A stretch of DNA of 64,000 nt from JBBECF01 sp040881945 (GTDB taxonomy: Bacteria > Pseudomonadota > Alphaproteobacteria > Dongiales > Dongiaceae): NCBI GenBank assembly GCA_040881945.1, contig JBBECF010000176.1, positions 7,839 through 71,838 on the forward strand, given 5' to 3'. The position numbers and the translations under genes were made by a program. Below the pieces are notes generated by a model, which was given only the letters and a program-made list of their open reading frames with translations, was not told the origin of the DNA and ran no database searches. Positions within the stretch are counted from its first letter, which is position 1, and each line of letters starts with the position of its first letter. Below, one piece after another: positions 42,173 to 51,671 of the stretch.

Positions 42173-43059
42173 CGCGCCTGGCCGAATACCCGCGCCCGGG
42201 CGGTGCGGCGGTGGCAAAGATCGGTCCGCCGGAAGAAGCGGGCCGCATCGACGTTGGATTTGCGTGTACCGAGGACGGCCGCACCTATCTCGACCGGCAG
42301 TTCGCGAGCTATCCCTTCCATCTCTGCCGCCCGCACTACTTTGCCGGCGATCCGCCCGGCATGGCCACGCTGTATCTACAGTCCTGCTCCGGCGGGATTT
42401 ACAAGGGAGACCGGCTGCGCGCGCATATCGTCGCGGGGGACGGTGCGCAGGCGCATGTCACGACGCAGGCCGCGACGATCGTTCACGACGGCGAGGGCGA
42501 AGACGCGATTCAGGAGACCGTGCTCGAGGCCCGCGCCGGATCGCATCTCGAATACGTCCCCGATCCTTTGGTCCTGTTCCCCGGGGCGTCTTTGTCGACC
42601 CGCCTGTGGGCGCGGGTGCACGAGCGCGCCGCGCTCGTCCTCGGCGACTCGTTCATCCCGCACGACCCGGCCGGCCGTGGCCGCATGTTCGACCGCCTCG
42701 ACGCCGAAATCCGGGTCGAGAACGAAGACGGCCGCCTGCTCGCACGGGACCGGTTCGAGCTGCGCGGAAGCCTGCTCGCGGCGGCCCTGCCGGGCATCAA
42801 CGGGGCGTTCATGGCCCAGGGGACCGTGTTCGTCGTCGGCTGGACCGCGTCGGCGAAGGCGACGGCCGCGGCGCTGCGCGAGGCGCTGGAAGGCATCGGC
42901 GATATCTATGCCGGGGCATCGACCCTACCGAACGGCTGCGGCGCGGTCGCGCGCCTGTTGGCCGCGGACGGCGTCGCCCTGCGTGCGGGGATGGGGGCGG
43001 CCTGGGCGGCGGCGCGCAGGTCGCTCGTCGGCGGCACGCCGGCGCCGCGCCGGAAGTGA
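42169..43059 (+). CDS. ureD: Urease accessory protein UreD (UreH)
   Basis: A 296-residue beta-rich scaffold that binds the urease apoenzyme together with UreF and Ure[33 protein letters not shown] [14 protein letters not shown] and [19 protein letters not shown] are typical segments. The GTG start overlaps the ureG stop (GTGA). Last gene of the long operon; about 250 bases separate it from the FNR-like regulator. No nickel permease gene (ureJ, nikA-E or hupE) is found in the window. Confidence 0.88.
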   Translation: MTRLAEYPRPGGAAVAKIGPPEEAGRIDVGFACTEDGRTYLDRQFASYPFHLCRPHYFAGDPPGMATLYLQSCSGGIYKGDRLRAHIVAGDGAQAHVTTQAATIVHDGEGEDAIQETVLEARAGSHLEYVPDPLVLFPGASLSTRLWARVHERAALVLGDSFIPHDPAGRGRMFDRLDAEIRVENEDGRLLARDRFELRGSLLAAALPGINGAFMAQGTVFVVGWTASAKATAAALREALEGIGDIYAGASTLPNGCGAVARLLAADGVALRAGMGAAWAAARRSLVGGTPAPRRK

Positions 43060-43312
43060 GAGCACGGGGAGCCGGCGATCTCGGCCGACCGCTTTCCCCG
43101 GTTCCACGCCGCGTCTCGCTTGCAACCGACCCCGTTCCCTCGGTCGCCGGCGTTAACCAAGTGCCGGGCGGGCCGGCAAGGGCCGCGACCCGGCCGTCGT
43201 TTTCCGACGCCAGGGGGCCTTGGGGCCGGTATAGTCTCGTCCGTGGGCGTTCGAGGGCAACCGAGAGGACCGGTCGCCCAGTCGCCGGCAGGCCGATCGA
43301 CCGGACATCGAG

Positions 43313-44077
43313 ATGGATACGCGCAACCCTACCCCGTGGCTTTCCGACGGAGAGCACCGCGATTGCCGGAACTGCCTGGCGCGGCAGATGTCGGTCTGCG
43401 CGAATATCGACCAGGTGGGACTGGCGAAGCTGCAGGAAATTTCCCGCCCGGCCCTGTTCACCAAGGGCCGCGTGGTGTTCGAGCAGGACAGCCCGCTCGA
43501 CTACGTCTTCCTGATCACCGGCGGGATGGTGAAGCTCTTTCGCCTGCTGGCCGACGGGGGCAGGCAGGTCACGGGGTTCCTCGGGCCGGGCGACCTGCTC
43601 GGCGGCATCAAGCGCAGCGCCGGCGCCTATTGCACGGCGCAGGCGATCGTGGACGTCACGGCTTGCGTCTTTCCGCGGGCGGGCTTCCTGCGCCTGCTGC
43701 AGGAATACCCGGACCTATGTTTCTCCTTGCTGATCACGGCGACCGACGAGATCGAGGCGCACAACGACCACATCATCCTGCTCGGCCACCGGCGGGTGCC
43801 GCAACGGCTGGCGGCGTTTCTCCTCGTCTTGGGGCACCGGTGGAAGACCAATGGCGCCGACGGGACGGTGGTGCAGCTTCCCATGGCGCGCTCCGACATC
43901 GCCGATTATCTCGGCCTGACCATCGAGACGGTCAGCCGCGCCTTCGCCGAGTTCAAGCGGTTGGGCTACATCGCCCTGCCGAAGACCAGCCAGGCGGTGC
44001 TGCTCAACCTTCCCGCGCTCTACGAGCTGGCGGGATTCGAGGATATGCCGACGCCCCGGGTCTCCCTCGGCCTCTGA
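43313..44077 (+). CDS. FNR/FnrL-type oxygen-responsive Crp-family regulator
   Basis: A 254-residue Crp/Fnr protein. Cys18, Cys21 and Cys29 near the N-terminus have the C-x2-C-x7-C spacing of alphaproteobacterial FnrL/FnrN, and Cys118 (DVTACVFP) aligns with the fourth ligand of the oxygen-labile 4Fe-4S cluster. Residues about 40-140 are the cyclic-nucleotide-fold domain. The recognition helix ETVSRAFAEF has Glu205, Ser208 and Arg209, the set that reads TTGAT half-sites. It is a good candidate to act at the boxes upstream of nirK and the HPF-CSD gene. Possible -10 TATAGT near 43227. Confidence 0.88.
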   Translation: MDTRNPTPWLSDGEHRDCRNCLARQMSVCANIDQVGLAKLQEISRPALFTKGRVVFEQDSPLDYVFLITGGMVKLFRLLADGGRQVTGFLGPGDLLGGIKRSAGAYCTAQAIVDVTACVFPRAGFLRLLQEYPDLCFSLLITATDEIEAHNDHIILLGHRRVPQRLAAFLLVLGHRWKTNGADGTVVQLPMARSDIADYLGLTIETVSRAFAEFKRLGYIALPKTSQAVLLNLPALYELAGFEDMPTPRVSLGL

Positions 44078-44081
44078 TCGA

Positions 44082-45131
44082 CTACGGGGTCGCGTCGTCG
44101 GGCTTGCGCGCCCCGGCGCGGCGAAGCTCGTCGGCGTATTTCTCGCACGGATCCTCGTCGTCCGCGCGCGGCGTGAACCAGACGAAGTCGAAGGGCGCGA
44201 CCGCGGCGTCGAATTTGGCGGCGTAGGCGGCCGGGTCGGTCCACCCATCCTCGACTTCCACCAGCCCGACGGTCGCGATGCCGCGTCCGGGCGCCAGTCG
44301 GCGCAGGTGCCAGGGCACGCCATGATCCATACGGACGTGGCCGCCGCCGGCGATCAGCACCGCGCCGTCCCGTTCCGGCAGCCGCGCGCCGTCGATCACG
44401 ACCCCGGCCATGACCGCGTCCTTGGCCGTCTGCACGGCGATCATCGGTGCGATCATCGGCTCGGGCAGTTGGTTGCAGTGGCTGTCGGCGATTTCCGTTT
44501 GCATCCGCGCCGTCGCCTCCGCCGGCAACGCTTGGTCGAGGCCGAGCGCCGCGACCCGATCGGCGCCGAGCGCCGCGACGCCCTGCCGGGCGATCTCGCG
44601 CACCGTGTGCCGCGGCAGGCTGGCCGCCAGGATCGGGGCGCCGGCGGCGAGCGCCGCCTCGGCGATCGGTTGATAGAGGGCCCAGGCCGGCCAGCCGGTC
44701 TCCGCCCAGCCGACGGCCTCGCCGAGGCCGGCGGCGTCGCGCGGATGGGCGTCGAGGTAGTGGTCGAGGCGGTCCTGCTGGTCGGTCGTGAACATCTCGA
44801 ACGCTACCGCCGGTCGCCGGCCGCGCTCGATCAGCGCGCTCAGCAGCCAGGCTTGGATGCGGTGGTGGTCGGCGTTGTCGTGCTTTTCGCCGATCAGCAC
44901 GAAGGGCGCCCGCGCGAGCGCCGCCGCGACCGCCTCGGCTCCGGCATAGGCGGCCTCGGACGGTTGCCAGATCTCACCCGCCAGGGGATGGTCGCCGCCG
45001 GACGGCGACAGCCACGGCGGCCCCGGCGCCTCGGCCGCCGCCGGCGCGTTCGCCTCGGCGAGACCAAGACCGAGGAGCACGGCCAAGGCCGGCGCAAGGC
45101 CGTTGCTTATTGCCATCGGCGGCGGTCCCAT
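44082..45131 (-). CDS. ChaN-family haem-binding-like protein
   Basis: A 349-residue protein with an N-terminal signal (from MAISNGLAPALAVLL, so the ATG at 45116 may be the true start). The ChaN/DUF399-like core is seen in FVLIGEKHDNADHHRIQAWLLSAL, AVAFEMFTTDQQD and LIAGGGHVRMDHGVPWHL. ChaN binds haem at its dimer interface and was linked to iron acquisition; biochemical activity is not established. Convergent with the FNR-like gene, 4-base gap. Confidence 0.8.
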   Translation of the reverse strand: MGPPPMAISNGLAPALAVLLGLGLAEANAPAAAEAPGPPWLSPSGGDHPLAGEIWQPSEAAYAGAEAVAAALARAPFVLIGEKHDNADHHRIQAWLLSALIERGRRPAVAFEMFTTDQQDRLDHYLDAHPRDAAGLGEAVGWAETGWPAWALYQPIAEAALAAGAPILAASLPRHTVREIARQGVAALGADRVAALGLDQALPAEATARMQTEIADSHCNQLPEPMIAPMIAVQTAKDAVMAGVVIDGARLPERDGAVLIAGGGHVRMDHGVPWHLRRLAPGRGIATVGLVEVEDGWTDPAAYAAKFDAAVAPFDFVWFTPRADDEDPCEKYADELRRAGARKPDDATP

Positions 45132-45359
45132 ATGGGCACGGGCGAGGCGCCGCCCGCATCCTGCGGCGCCGCTTCGTCACGGTGAGCTTCCCGGATCGAC
45201 CGTAAGGCGTCAAGCGGTCGCCCGGACTCGCTGCCGCCGAGCGATCGGCCGAGTTTCAGGCACGGACCAAAAGCGGCTAGACTATGGGCAACGCGGTCGC
45301 GCCCCCGTCGAGTTGGCGCGTGGCTCGTATCGTCGCGGCAAGGAGGCCGGCAGCACCCG

Positions 45360-46346
45360 ATGGATCGTGGCGAGATACGGCTGTTCGCGCTCGGCCCCGA
45401 GCGCGGCTTCGGCGAACGGGTCGCCCGCGGCCTCGGGATCGCGCTTAGCGAGCATGAGGATCGGGACTTCGAGGATGGCGAGCACAAATCACGCCCGCTC
45501 GTGAATGTGCGCGGCTGCGACGCGTTCGTGGTGCAGTCGCTCTACGCCGACCCGCGGCAGAGCGTCAACGACAAGCTGTGCCGCCTGCTGTTCTTCATCG
45601 GCGCCCTGTGCGACGCCGATGCGGCGCGCGTGACCGCGGTCGTTCCCTACCTCTGTTACGCGCGCAAGGACAGGAAGACGAAGTCCCGCGACCCGGTGAC
45701 GACGCGCTACGTCGCCGCCCTGTTCGAGGCGGTCGGCACCGACCGCGTGGTCACCCTCGACGTGCACAACCTCGCCGCCTACCAGAACGCCTTCCGCTGC
45801 CACACGGAGCATCTGGAGGCGCGGCCGCTGTTCGTCGCCGCCCTGGCGCCGCTGCTCGGCAACGAGGCGCTGGTCGTGGTCTCGCCCGACGTCGGCGGCG
45901 TCAAGCGGGCGAAGCACTTCCGTGACGCGCTCAGCCGCAGGCTGGGGACGGCGGTCCCTGTCGCCTTCATGGAGAAGCAGCGCAGCGCCGGCGTGGTATC
46001 CGGCGAGCTCCTGGTCGGCGACGTCGGCGACCGGGCGGCCGTGCTCATCGACGACCTGATCGGCACCGGCACGACGCTGCGTCGCGCGGCCCGCGCCTGC
46101 CGCGAGCGCGGCGCGCTGAAGATCTACGCCGCGGCCTCGCACGGGCTGTTCGTCGGCGACGCCGCCGAGGTCGTGGCCGACCCGGTGTTCGAGAAGGTGC
46201 TCGTGACCGACACGGTCCCGCCGTTCCGCCTGCCGCCCGGCCTTGTCGCCGAAAAGCTGCTCGTGCTCGACGCGGCGCCGCTCTTCGCCGAGGCCATAAA
46301 ACGAATCCATGCCGGCGGCTCGATCGTCGAGCTGCTGGAGGCGTGA
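45360..46346 (+). CDS. prs: Ribose-phosphate pyrophosphokinase
   Basis: A 328-residue phosphoribosyl pyrophosphate synthetase-family protein: two stacked PRTase folds. ATP-side segments include [23 protein letters not shown], and the PRPP loop is [17 protein letters not shown]. It differs from the housekeeping class I enzyme in several places ([14 protein letters not shown] instead of YARQDRK-x-RARVPI), as do many proteobacterial second copies. It makes PRPP from ribose 5-phosphate and ATP, most probably. Convergent with the next gene. Confidence 0.85.
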   Translation: MDRGEIRLFALGPERGFGERVARGLGIALSEHEDRDFEDGEHKSRPLVNVRGCDAFVVQSLYADPRQSVNDKLCRLLFFIGALCDADAARVTAVVPYLCYARKDRKTKSRDPVTTRYVAALFEAVGTDRVVTLDVHNLAAYQNAFRCHTEHLEARPLFVAALAPLLGNEALVVVSPDVGGVKRAKHFRDALSRRLGTAVPVAFMEKQRSAGVVSGELLVGDVGDRAAVLIDDLIGTGTTLRRAARACRERGALKIYAAASHGLFVGDAAEVVADPVFEKVLVTDTVPPFRLPPGLVAEKLLVLDAAPLFAEAIKRIHAGGSIVELLEA

Positions 46347-46354
46347 ACGAGGGG

Positions 46355-47392
46355 TTACGGCAGCGCCTCGGCGTAGCCCTCGGCCAGGCGCAGATAGGCC
46401 GCGGCGCGGTTGGTCCATTGGGCACGGTCGCGCGGCGCCGGCTCGTCCAGGTGCCAGATCGCGATCTTGGCGCGCAGGCAGGCGCGGAAGCATTTGTAGA
46501 ACCGAAGCAACGGCGCCGGCGGCTCGTCCCCGGTCACGCGGCCATAGGTGTCGAGGAACAGTTGCCCCACGGCGGGCGCGTTCAGACGGTCGCACTCCAT
46601 GGCGAGATAGGCGAGCTCGTCGGCGGGGTCGAGAATCCTGAAGGCCCGGTTGAATTCCAGGCAGTCCACGATCACCGGCTGCGGGCCGAGATAGATGTGC
46701 TCGGGGCGCAGGTCGCCATGGGCCTCGACGATGCGCCGCTCCCGCACGCGACGATCGAGGACCTCGCTCCTCCCTTCAAGGAAGCGGAGCTGCGCCGCGG
46801 TGGCGCGCTCCAACGGCGCCGCCGGCAGCCCGAATTCCGGCCGCAGCAGGTCGCGGTGACTTCCCTCGATACCCGCGGCGAAGCCGCGCCGGTAATCGGC
46901 GGGGGCCACTTCGACCGGCGGCGCCCGCCGATAGAACTCGGCTAGAAGAATCGTCGCCCGGCGCAGCTCCGCTTCGTCGAGAGTCCCGGTCTCGATCGCG
47001 CGGTCGAGCCGCACCGCCTCCGGCAGGCGGCGCATCTTCACCAGCCAATCGACCGGAACCCCGGCGCCGCCGAGCCGCAGCCCGTCGGCGGCATCGCCGA
47101 CCAGCGGCACGAGGTCGAGGTAGACCTCCGGCGCCAGGCGGCGGTTCAGCCGGATCTCCTCCTCCGAGTTTCGGCGCCGCGCCTCGACCGTGCCGTAGTC
47201 GAGGTAGTCGTAGCGGACCGGCTTCTTCAGCTTGTACGCGTAACGGTCGGTGAGGAAGACCCACGACATATGGGTCTCCACCGTTTCGACGCGCCGCGGG
47301 CGCTCCGGATAGGCCTCCGGTCGCTTGAGGAATTCGACCTTCGCCTCGATCGGAACGCGCGGGCTGCGAGGATCGGTCGGCTCCGACGGCAT
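46355..47392 (-). CDS. Phosphotransferase-like protein (COG2187 aminoglycoside-kinase fold)
   Basis: A 345-residue APH-like protein. Brenner-type catalytic loop AHGDLRPEHIYL with the catalytic Asp, and metal-binding Asp in VIVDCLEFN. The N-terminal lobe includes FLTDRYAYKLKKPVRYDYLDY, whose lysine-rich strand would contact phosphate. COG2187 proteins often carry a second P-loop kinase domain; this one ends after the APH domain. Substrate unknown. The ATG at 47392 lies two bases from the stop of the CPBP protease gene, so these two are coupled. Confidence 0.75.
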   Translation of the reverse strand: MPSEPTDPRSPRVPIEAKVEFLKRPEAYPERPRRVETVETHMSWVFLTDRYAYKLKKPVRYDYLDYGTVEARRRNSEEEIRLNRRLAPEVYLDLVPLVGDAADGLRLGGAGVPVDWLVKMRRLPEAVRLDRAIETGTLDEAELRRATILLAEFYRRAPPVEVAPADYRRGFAAGIEGSHRDLLRPEFGLPAAPLERATAAQLRFLEGRSEVLDRRVRERRIVEAHGDLRPEHIYLGPQPVIVDCLEFNRAFRILDPADELAYLAMECDRLNAPAVGQLFLDTYGRVTGDEPPAPLLRFYKCFRACLRAKIAIWHLDEPAPRDRAQWTNRAAAYLRLAEGYAEALP

Positions 47393-47394
47393 CC

Positions 47395-48171
47395 TCACTC
47401 CAGCGGCACGCCGAGGGCGAGCGCCAGGTACAGCCCGAGCGCCATCGCCGCGTTGAAGGTGCCGTGCAGGACGATGCTCGGCCACAACGATCCGCTCCTC
47501 TCGTAGACCAGGGCGAGGACGACGCCGAGCACCGCGATCGCCGGTATCAGGACCGGGATGCCGTGCAGCACCGAGAAGGCGAATGCGCTGCCGAGCGCCG
47601 ACGCCGGCACGTTCCAGCGGCGGCGCAGCCAGCCATAGAGCAGCCCGCGGAACGTCGTCTCCTCGGCGATCGGCACGACCAGCCCGGTCACGAGCAGGAC
47701 CCCGATCAGCCCGGACCATGAGAAGCCGTAGGGGGCGAGCAGCTGGAGCTGCGGGTTGCGCAGCGGCTCGCCGGCCAGCTCCTGCATGGTCAGGTTGAGC
47801 AGGCCGGTGACCAGGATCACGAGAAGGGCGAGGCCCGCGGCGCCGACGACCCAGCTCCGCGCGGCCGGCTGGAACCCGAGCGCCGCCCAGCCGACGCCGC
47901 GCCGCCGCACCACGGCCAGATAGACCGCGGCGAGCAGGACCGCGCTCTGCAGGACGAGGAAGAGCAGGACGACCCAGACGGAACGCAACGGCCATGGGAC
48001 GAGGAGGCCGAGCAGGAAGGTCGACCCGAATCCCAGGGCGAGGACGAGCAGCAGATCGCGGCCGCGCACCGCAAGGGCCCGCTGTGGCGCCTTTGCCTCG
48101 TCGGCTTGCGCCTTCTCGAATGCTGTATCCACGGCGCGCTCAAGCTGCGCGGTTCCGCCGGCGGCGTCCAC
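47395..48171 (-). CDS. CPBP-family intramembrane metalloprotease
   Basis: A 258-residue membrane protein with about eight hydrophobic segments. The three motifs of the Abi/CAAX protease family are present: EETTFRGLLYGWL (EExxxR), FSVLHG (FxxxH) and HGTFNA (HxxxN/B). Residues 1-40 are a charged cytosolic lead. The GTG at 48171 is the longest start; a GTG a few codons later is equally possible. Family members process prenylated or other membrane proteins or peptides; the target is unknown. Confidence 0.8.
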   Translation of the reverse strand: MDAAGGTAQLERAVDTAFEKAQADEAKAPQRALAVRGRDLLLVLALGFGSTFLLGLLVPWPLRSVWVVLLFLVLQSAVLLAAVYLAVVRRRGVGWAALGFQPAARSWVVGAAGLALLVILVTGLLNLTMQELAGEPLRNPQLQLLAPYGFSWSGLIGVLLVTGLVVPIAEETTFRGLLYGWLRRRWNVPASALGSAFAFSVLHGIPVLIPAIAVLGVVLALVYERSGSLWPSIVLHGTFNAAMALGLYLALALGVPLE

Positions 48172-48201
48172 CGTAATCTCAGGGCGGCCTGCGCCAGACC
48201 G

Positions 48202-49137
48202 TCACGCTGCCGAAACCGGCGTAGCGGCGGGCGCCGCGCCCGACAGGCAGAGGTCGAGGCAGCGGCGCAATGGCGCCTCGCGCGCCGCCGGCACGGCCGT
48301 GCCGTGGCAGGCCGCGAGCGGTCCGCCGCCCGGCACGGGCGCGCCGGCGGCGTCGTAGCCCGTCGCGTTGAAGCGCCATTGCCGGCGGGTCGCCTTGAGC
48401 ACGCCGACATGGCAGCCGTCGCCGTCGCACACGGCGCAGAGATCGGCGCGCAGGGGGACGAGGCGCAGCCGCGCCGTCTCCGGCGGCCCCGCGACGGCGA
48501 CGAAGCGCAGACCCGGGCCGGGCGGCGCGAACAGGGTGGAGAGCGGCGCGAAGCTGCGCCGGTGATGCGGCGTTGCGCCGAGGCGCAGCAGCCCCAGATA
48601 GTGCTCGTCGGTGCCGTAGCCCATGTTGCTCTCCCAGCCGTAGCCGGGATAGCGTCGGGCGAGGCGGCGCATCAGGCGGTCGCGCGCGACCTTCGCGACG
48701 ACCGATCCGGCCGCGATCGACAGGCATTTCCGGTCGCCGCCGACCACGGTCCGGGTCGGGCAGGGCAGGGCCGGCGCGCGGTTGCCGTCGATCAGCGCGG
48801 CATCGACCGCGAGGCGCAGCGCCGCCACCGCGCGGCTCATCGCCAGCAGGGTGGCATTGAGGATATTGATCCGGTCGATGGCCGCCGCGCCGGCGGCGGC
48901 GACGCCGATTCGGGCGACGGCGCGAATGCGCGCGTCGAACCGCTCGCGTTCCGCCGCGGAGAGCAGCTTCGAATCGGTCAGGCCGGCAAGCGCCGGATCG
49001 GCCATCGCCCACTCCGGCAGCACCACGGCGGCGGCGACCACCGGCCCGGCGAGGGGCGCGCGCCCGGCCTCGTCGATGCCGGCGACGACGCCGCCCATCG
49101 CCTGTTCCAGGCGCATGTCGGGGACTGGCCGGGTCAT
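48202..49137 (-). CDS. rnhB: Ribonuclease HII with C-terminal extension
   Basis: A 311-residue protein whose first 200 residues are RNase HII, removing RNA from RNA:DNA hybrids: GIDEAGRAPLAGPVVAAAVV with the DEAGR catalytic pair, the Asp in ALIDGNRAP, and the Asp in AKVARDRLM. RYPGYGWESNMGYGTDEHY is standard. Normal RNase HII is about 200-220 residues; here about 90 more follow, containing CAVCDGDGCH and two more cysteines (AACHG, RRCLDLCL), suggesting a metal-binding appendage. The start could also be the ATG at 49116. Confidence 0.88.
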   Translation of the reverse strand: MTRPVPDMRLEQAMGGVVAGIDEAGRAPLAGPVVAAAVVLPEWAMADPALAGLTDSKLLSAAERERFDARIRAVARIGVAAAGAAAIDRINILNATLLAMSRAVAALRLAVDAALIDGNRAPALPCPTRTVVGGDRKCLSIAAGSVVAKVARDRLMRRLARRYPGYGWESNMGYGTDEHYLGLLRLGATPHHRRSFAPLSTLFAPPGPGLRFVAVAGPPETARLRLVPLRADLCAVCDGDGCHVGVLKATRRQWRFNATGYDAAGAPVPGGGPLAACHGTAVPAAREAPLRRCLDLCLSGAAPAATPVSAA

Positions 49138-49151
49138 GCGGACCGCGGGCC

Positions 49152-49616
49152 TCAACGCGAGTAGGTGCCGATCAGCTCGACGAACTCGATGATATAGGGC
49201 TGCGCTATGGCCATCGCCTCGACGCAGCTGGCCGACGACGTCACCGGCAGGCTGGCCTCGCTGAGCGCGCTCAGGCGGAAGTGATAGTGGTGGACGCCGT
49301 GGCCGCGCGGCGGGCAGGGCCCGCCATAGCCAGGCTTGCCGAAGTCGTTGATCGCCTGGCCGAAGCCGTCGCCCAGGCTTTCCGGTCCGTGGCCGGCCTC
49401 GAGCCGCGTCCAGTCGGCCGGAATGTCGTAGGCGGCCCAGTGGTGAAATATTCCCGACGGCGCGTCCGGGTCGTCGCAGACGAGCAGGAAGCTGCGCGTG
49501 CCATCGGGCGCGCCCGACCAGCGCAACGCCGGCGACAGGTTGGCGCCATCGCAGGTGTATTGCTTCGGGATCTTCTCGCCCTGGGCGAAGGCGGGGCTGG
49601 AGAGTTTCAGGGTCAT
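49152..49616 (-). CDS. YbhB/YbcL-type phosphatidylethanolamine-binding protein
   Basis: A 154-residue PEBP-family protein. CDGANLSPALRWSGAPDGTRSFLLVCDDPDAPSG is split here as CDGANLSPALRW and LLVCDDPDAPSG, with FHHWAAYDIPA and GGPCPPRGHGVHHYHF completing the ligand pocket (Asp, His and the Pro-rich loop). Role in bacteria is unclear. Ribosome site AAGGAG precedes the ATG. The RNase HII gene follows after 14 bases. Confidence 0.88.
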   Translation of the reverse strand: MTLKLSSPAFAQGEKIPKQYTCDGANLSPALRWSGAPDGTRSFLLVCDDPDAPSGIFHHWAAYDIPADWTRLEAGHGPESLGDGFGQAINDFGKPGYGGPCPPRGHGVHHYHFRLSALSEASLPVTSSASCVEAMAIAQPYIIEFVELIGTYSR

Positions 49617-49743
49617 GGCTGTCTCCTTCCAATGGGGCCTGTCTTGCGTCTCCCTGGCGGCCGCACCGGCCCCAGGTGAACGACCGTCGCGGCGATGCGC
49701 AGGCATTCGTTCGATTTCGCCATGCGCTCGGACCGGCCGGACA

Positions 49744-50472
49744 TCAGCCGAGGACCGCCACCGGGCTGCCCGGGGACAGCCCCAGCGCGGCGTCGGCGCG
49801 GCCCTGGTTGACGGCGATCTCGGCCAGGCCATTGGCGTTCTCATACCAGAACGCGGCGCCGGGCGGCAGGTCGGGGAAGCTCAGCGCGCGCGGCAGGTCG
49901 CGGCCCGCGGCGCGCAGCCGCGCGTCCGCCGGCAGCGCCGCCGCCCGCAGGCCGGTCATGGCGTTGCCGAAGCGGTCGACATAGACGACCTCGGCCAGAT
50001 CGTCGGGCCAGTCCGGCCGGGCGGCAAGGCGCGCCGGGCGCAGCGCGCCGGAAAGATCGTGCCCGGCGGCGAGGCGCGCCGCCACCGGCGCGAACAGGTC
50101 GCGGCCGTGAAAGCTGGGCGACAGGACCGCCGGCCGCCAGACGATCTCCCATGCCTGGACCGCGGTGGCGCGGCGCGCCACCAACTCGAACAAGCCGTTG
50201 TCGGGGCCGACGAAGCGGCGGCCATCGGCTTCGACGACGAGCGGCGCGCGCGGCCCGCCGACCCCCGGATCGACCACGCACAGCAACACCGTGCCCGCCG
50301 GGAACCATGCCGCGTAGGCGGCCAGCAGGTAGGCCGCGGGCCGGGGGTCGTGCATGGGCGCGTCGGCGAACAGGTCGATCACCGGGATCTCCGGCGCCTC
50401 GCGGTGCAGCACCGCCTTGACTTGGCCGGTATAGGGGCCGCACAGGCCGAAATCGGTGAACAGCGCGATCAT
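49744..50472 (-). CDS. S-adenosylmethionine hydrolase (DUF62/SAM hydroxide adenosyltransferase)
   Basis: A 242-residue protein of the family that hydrolyses SAM to adenosine and methionine. Conserved pieces: IALFTDFGLCGPYTGQVKA (substrate Asp), DLFADAPMHDPRPAAYLL, VLLCVVDPGVGG, GPDNGLFE and the C-terminal VDRFGNAMT. The ATG at 50472 starts exactly at the conserved MIALFTDFG; the longer frame is not conserved in character. Divergent from the ATP-grasp ligase gene. Confidence 0.88.
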   Translation of the reverse strand: MIALFTDFGLCGPYTGQVKAVLHREAPEIPVIDLFADAPMHDPRPAAYLLAAYAAWFPAGTVLLCVVDPGVGGPRAPLVVEADGRRFVGPDNGLFELVARRATAVQAWEIVWRPAVLSPSFHGRDLFAPVAARLAAGHDLSGALRPARLAARPDWPDDLAEVVYVDRFGNAMTGLRAAALPADARLRAAGRDLPRALSFPDLPPGAAFWYENANGLAEIAVNQGRADAALGLSPGSPVAVLG

Positions 50473-50606
50473 CCGCCTACTATGGCGGCCGAAGCGGCGC
50501 CCCGGCAAGCGCGCGCCGGGGCGGGCCCGAACGGTTGCCGGCGCCGGCAGCGGCGACTATGGTGCCGGCGAGGCGGGCGGCCCCGCCCGCGGCCCCCGGG
50601 GGCGCC

Positions 50607-51671
50607 ATGAACGACACCGCGCGATCCGCCGAGCCGCCGCCATTCCCGGAGGTGACCGTCCTCGTCGGCGATCCGACGCTGCCCGACGTCACGAAGCGCG
50701 ACAACCGTTACAACGACGAGGACTTCGACACCTTCAACGGCATGAAGGCGGCGCTGCGCTCGCTGCCCGGTTACCGTTTTTCGTTCATCGACCGGCACGA
50801 TACCCTCGTTGCCGAGCTGGCCGGCCGGCGGCACGGCTTCGTGCTCAATTTCTGCGACACCGGCTTCCGCAACGTGGCCGCGTTCGAGTCGCACATCCCG
50901 GCGCTGCTCGAGATGCTGCGCATCCCCTATAGCGGGGCGAGCGCGGCCTGCATGGCGATCTGCTACGACAAGGCCCTGGTGCGCGCCGTCGCCGCCGCGC
51001 TCGGGGTGCCGGTGCCGGCCGAGATCTTCCTGGCGGATGCCGAGGCCGGCGGGGCGCCGCCCGTCGCCTATCCGGCGCTGATCAAGCCGAACACCGGCGA
51101 CGGCAGCGTCGGCATCGCCCGGGACGCGGTGGTCCGCGATGCGGCGCAGGCGCGGCGTTATCTGGCCAGGCTGCGCGCCGAGCTGCCGGGCCGGGCGGCG
51201 CTGGTCCAGGAGTACCTGCCGGGGCCGGAATACGGCATCGGCATCATCGGCAATCCCGGCCGGGGCTTGACCGTCCTGCCGCCGCTCGAGGTCGATTACA
51301 GCGGCCTCGACGCCGGGCTGGAGCCGATCCTGGCGTTCGAATCGAAGACCATGCCGGACTCGCCCTATTGGAGGCAGATCAAGTTCCGCGAAGCCGCGCT
51401 CGACCCGGCCGCGCGCCGCCGCGTGACGGATCATGCCTGCCGGCTGTTCGAGCGCCTGGGGTGCCGCGACTACGCGCGCTTCGACTTCCGCACCGGCGCG
51501 GCGGGCGAGATCAAGCTGCTCGAGGTCAACCCCAACCCGGCCTGGGCCTATGACGGCAAGCTGACGTTCATGGCGGGCTTCGCCGGCATCGGCTACGCCG
51601 ACATGCTGCGCATGGTCCTGGAGGCGGCCCAGGCTCGCGTGGCCGCCGAGGCTTCCGTCGCGGTCTCCTGA
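50607..51671 (+). CDS. D-alanine-D-alanine ligase-like ATP-grasp protein
   Basis: A 354-residue ATP-grasp enzyme. The substrate-binding N-domain includes LNFCDTGFRN and the G-A-S piece IPYSGASAACMAICYDKALVRAVA, seen in Ddl-like proteins. The ATP site has YPALIKPNTGDGSVGI, LVQEYLPGPEYGIGI and the metal-binding end KLLEVNPNPAWAYDGK. Ends of true Ddl differ, so it probably ligates another amino acid or peptide. Substrate unknown. Confidence 0.8.
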   Translation: MNDTARSAEPPPFPEVTVLVGDPTLPDVTKRDNRYNDEDFDTFNGMKAALRSLPGYRFSFIDRHDTLVAELAGRRHGFVLNFCDTGFRNVAAFESHIPALLEMLRIPYSGASAACMAICYDKALVRAVAAALGVPVPAEIFLADAEAGGAPPVAYPALIKPNTGDGSVGIARDAVVRDAAQARRYLARLRAELPGRAALVQEYLPGPEYGIGIIGNPGRGLTVLPPLEVDYSGLDAGLEPILAFESKTMPDSPYWRQIKFREAALDPAARRRVTDHACRLFERLGCRDYARFDFRTGAAGEIKLLEVNPNPAWAYDGKLTFMAGFAGIGYADMLRMVLEAAQARVAAEASVAVS

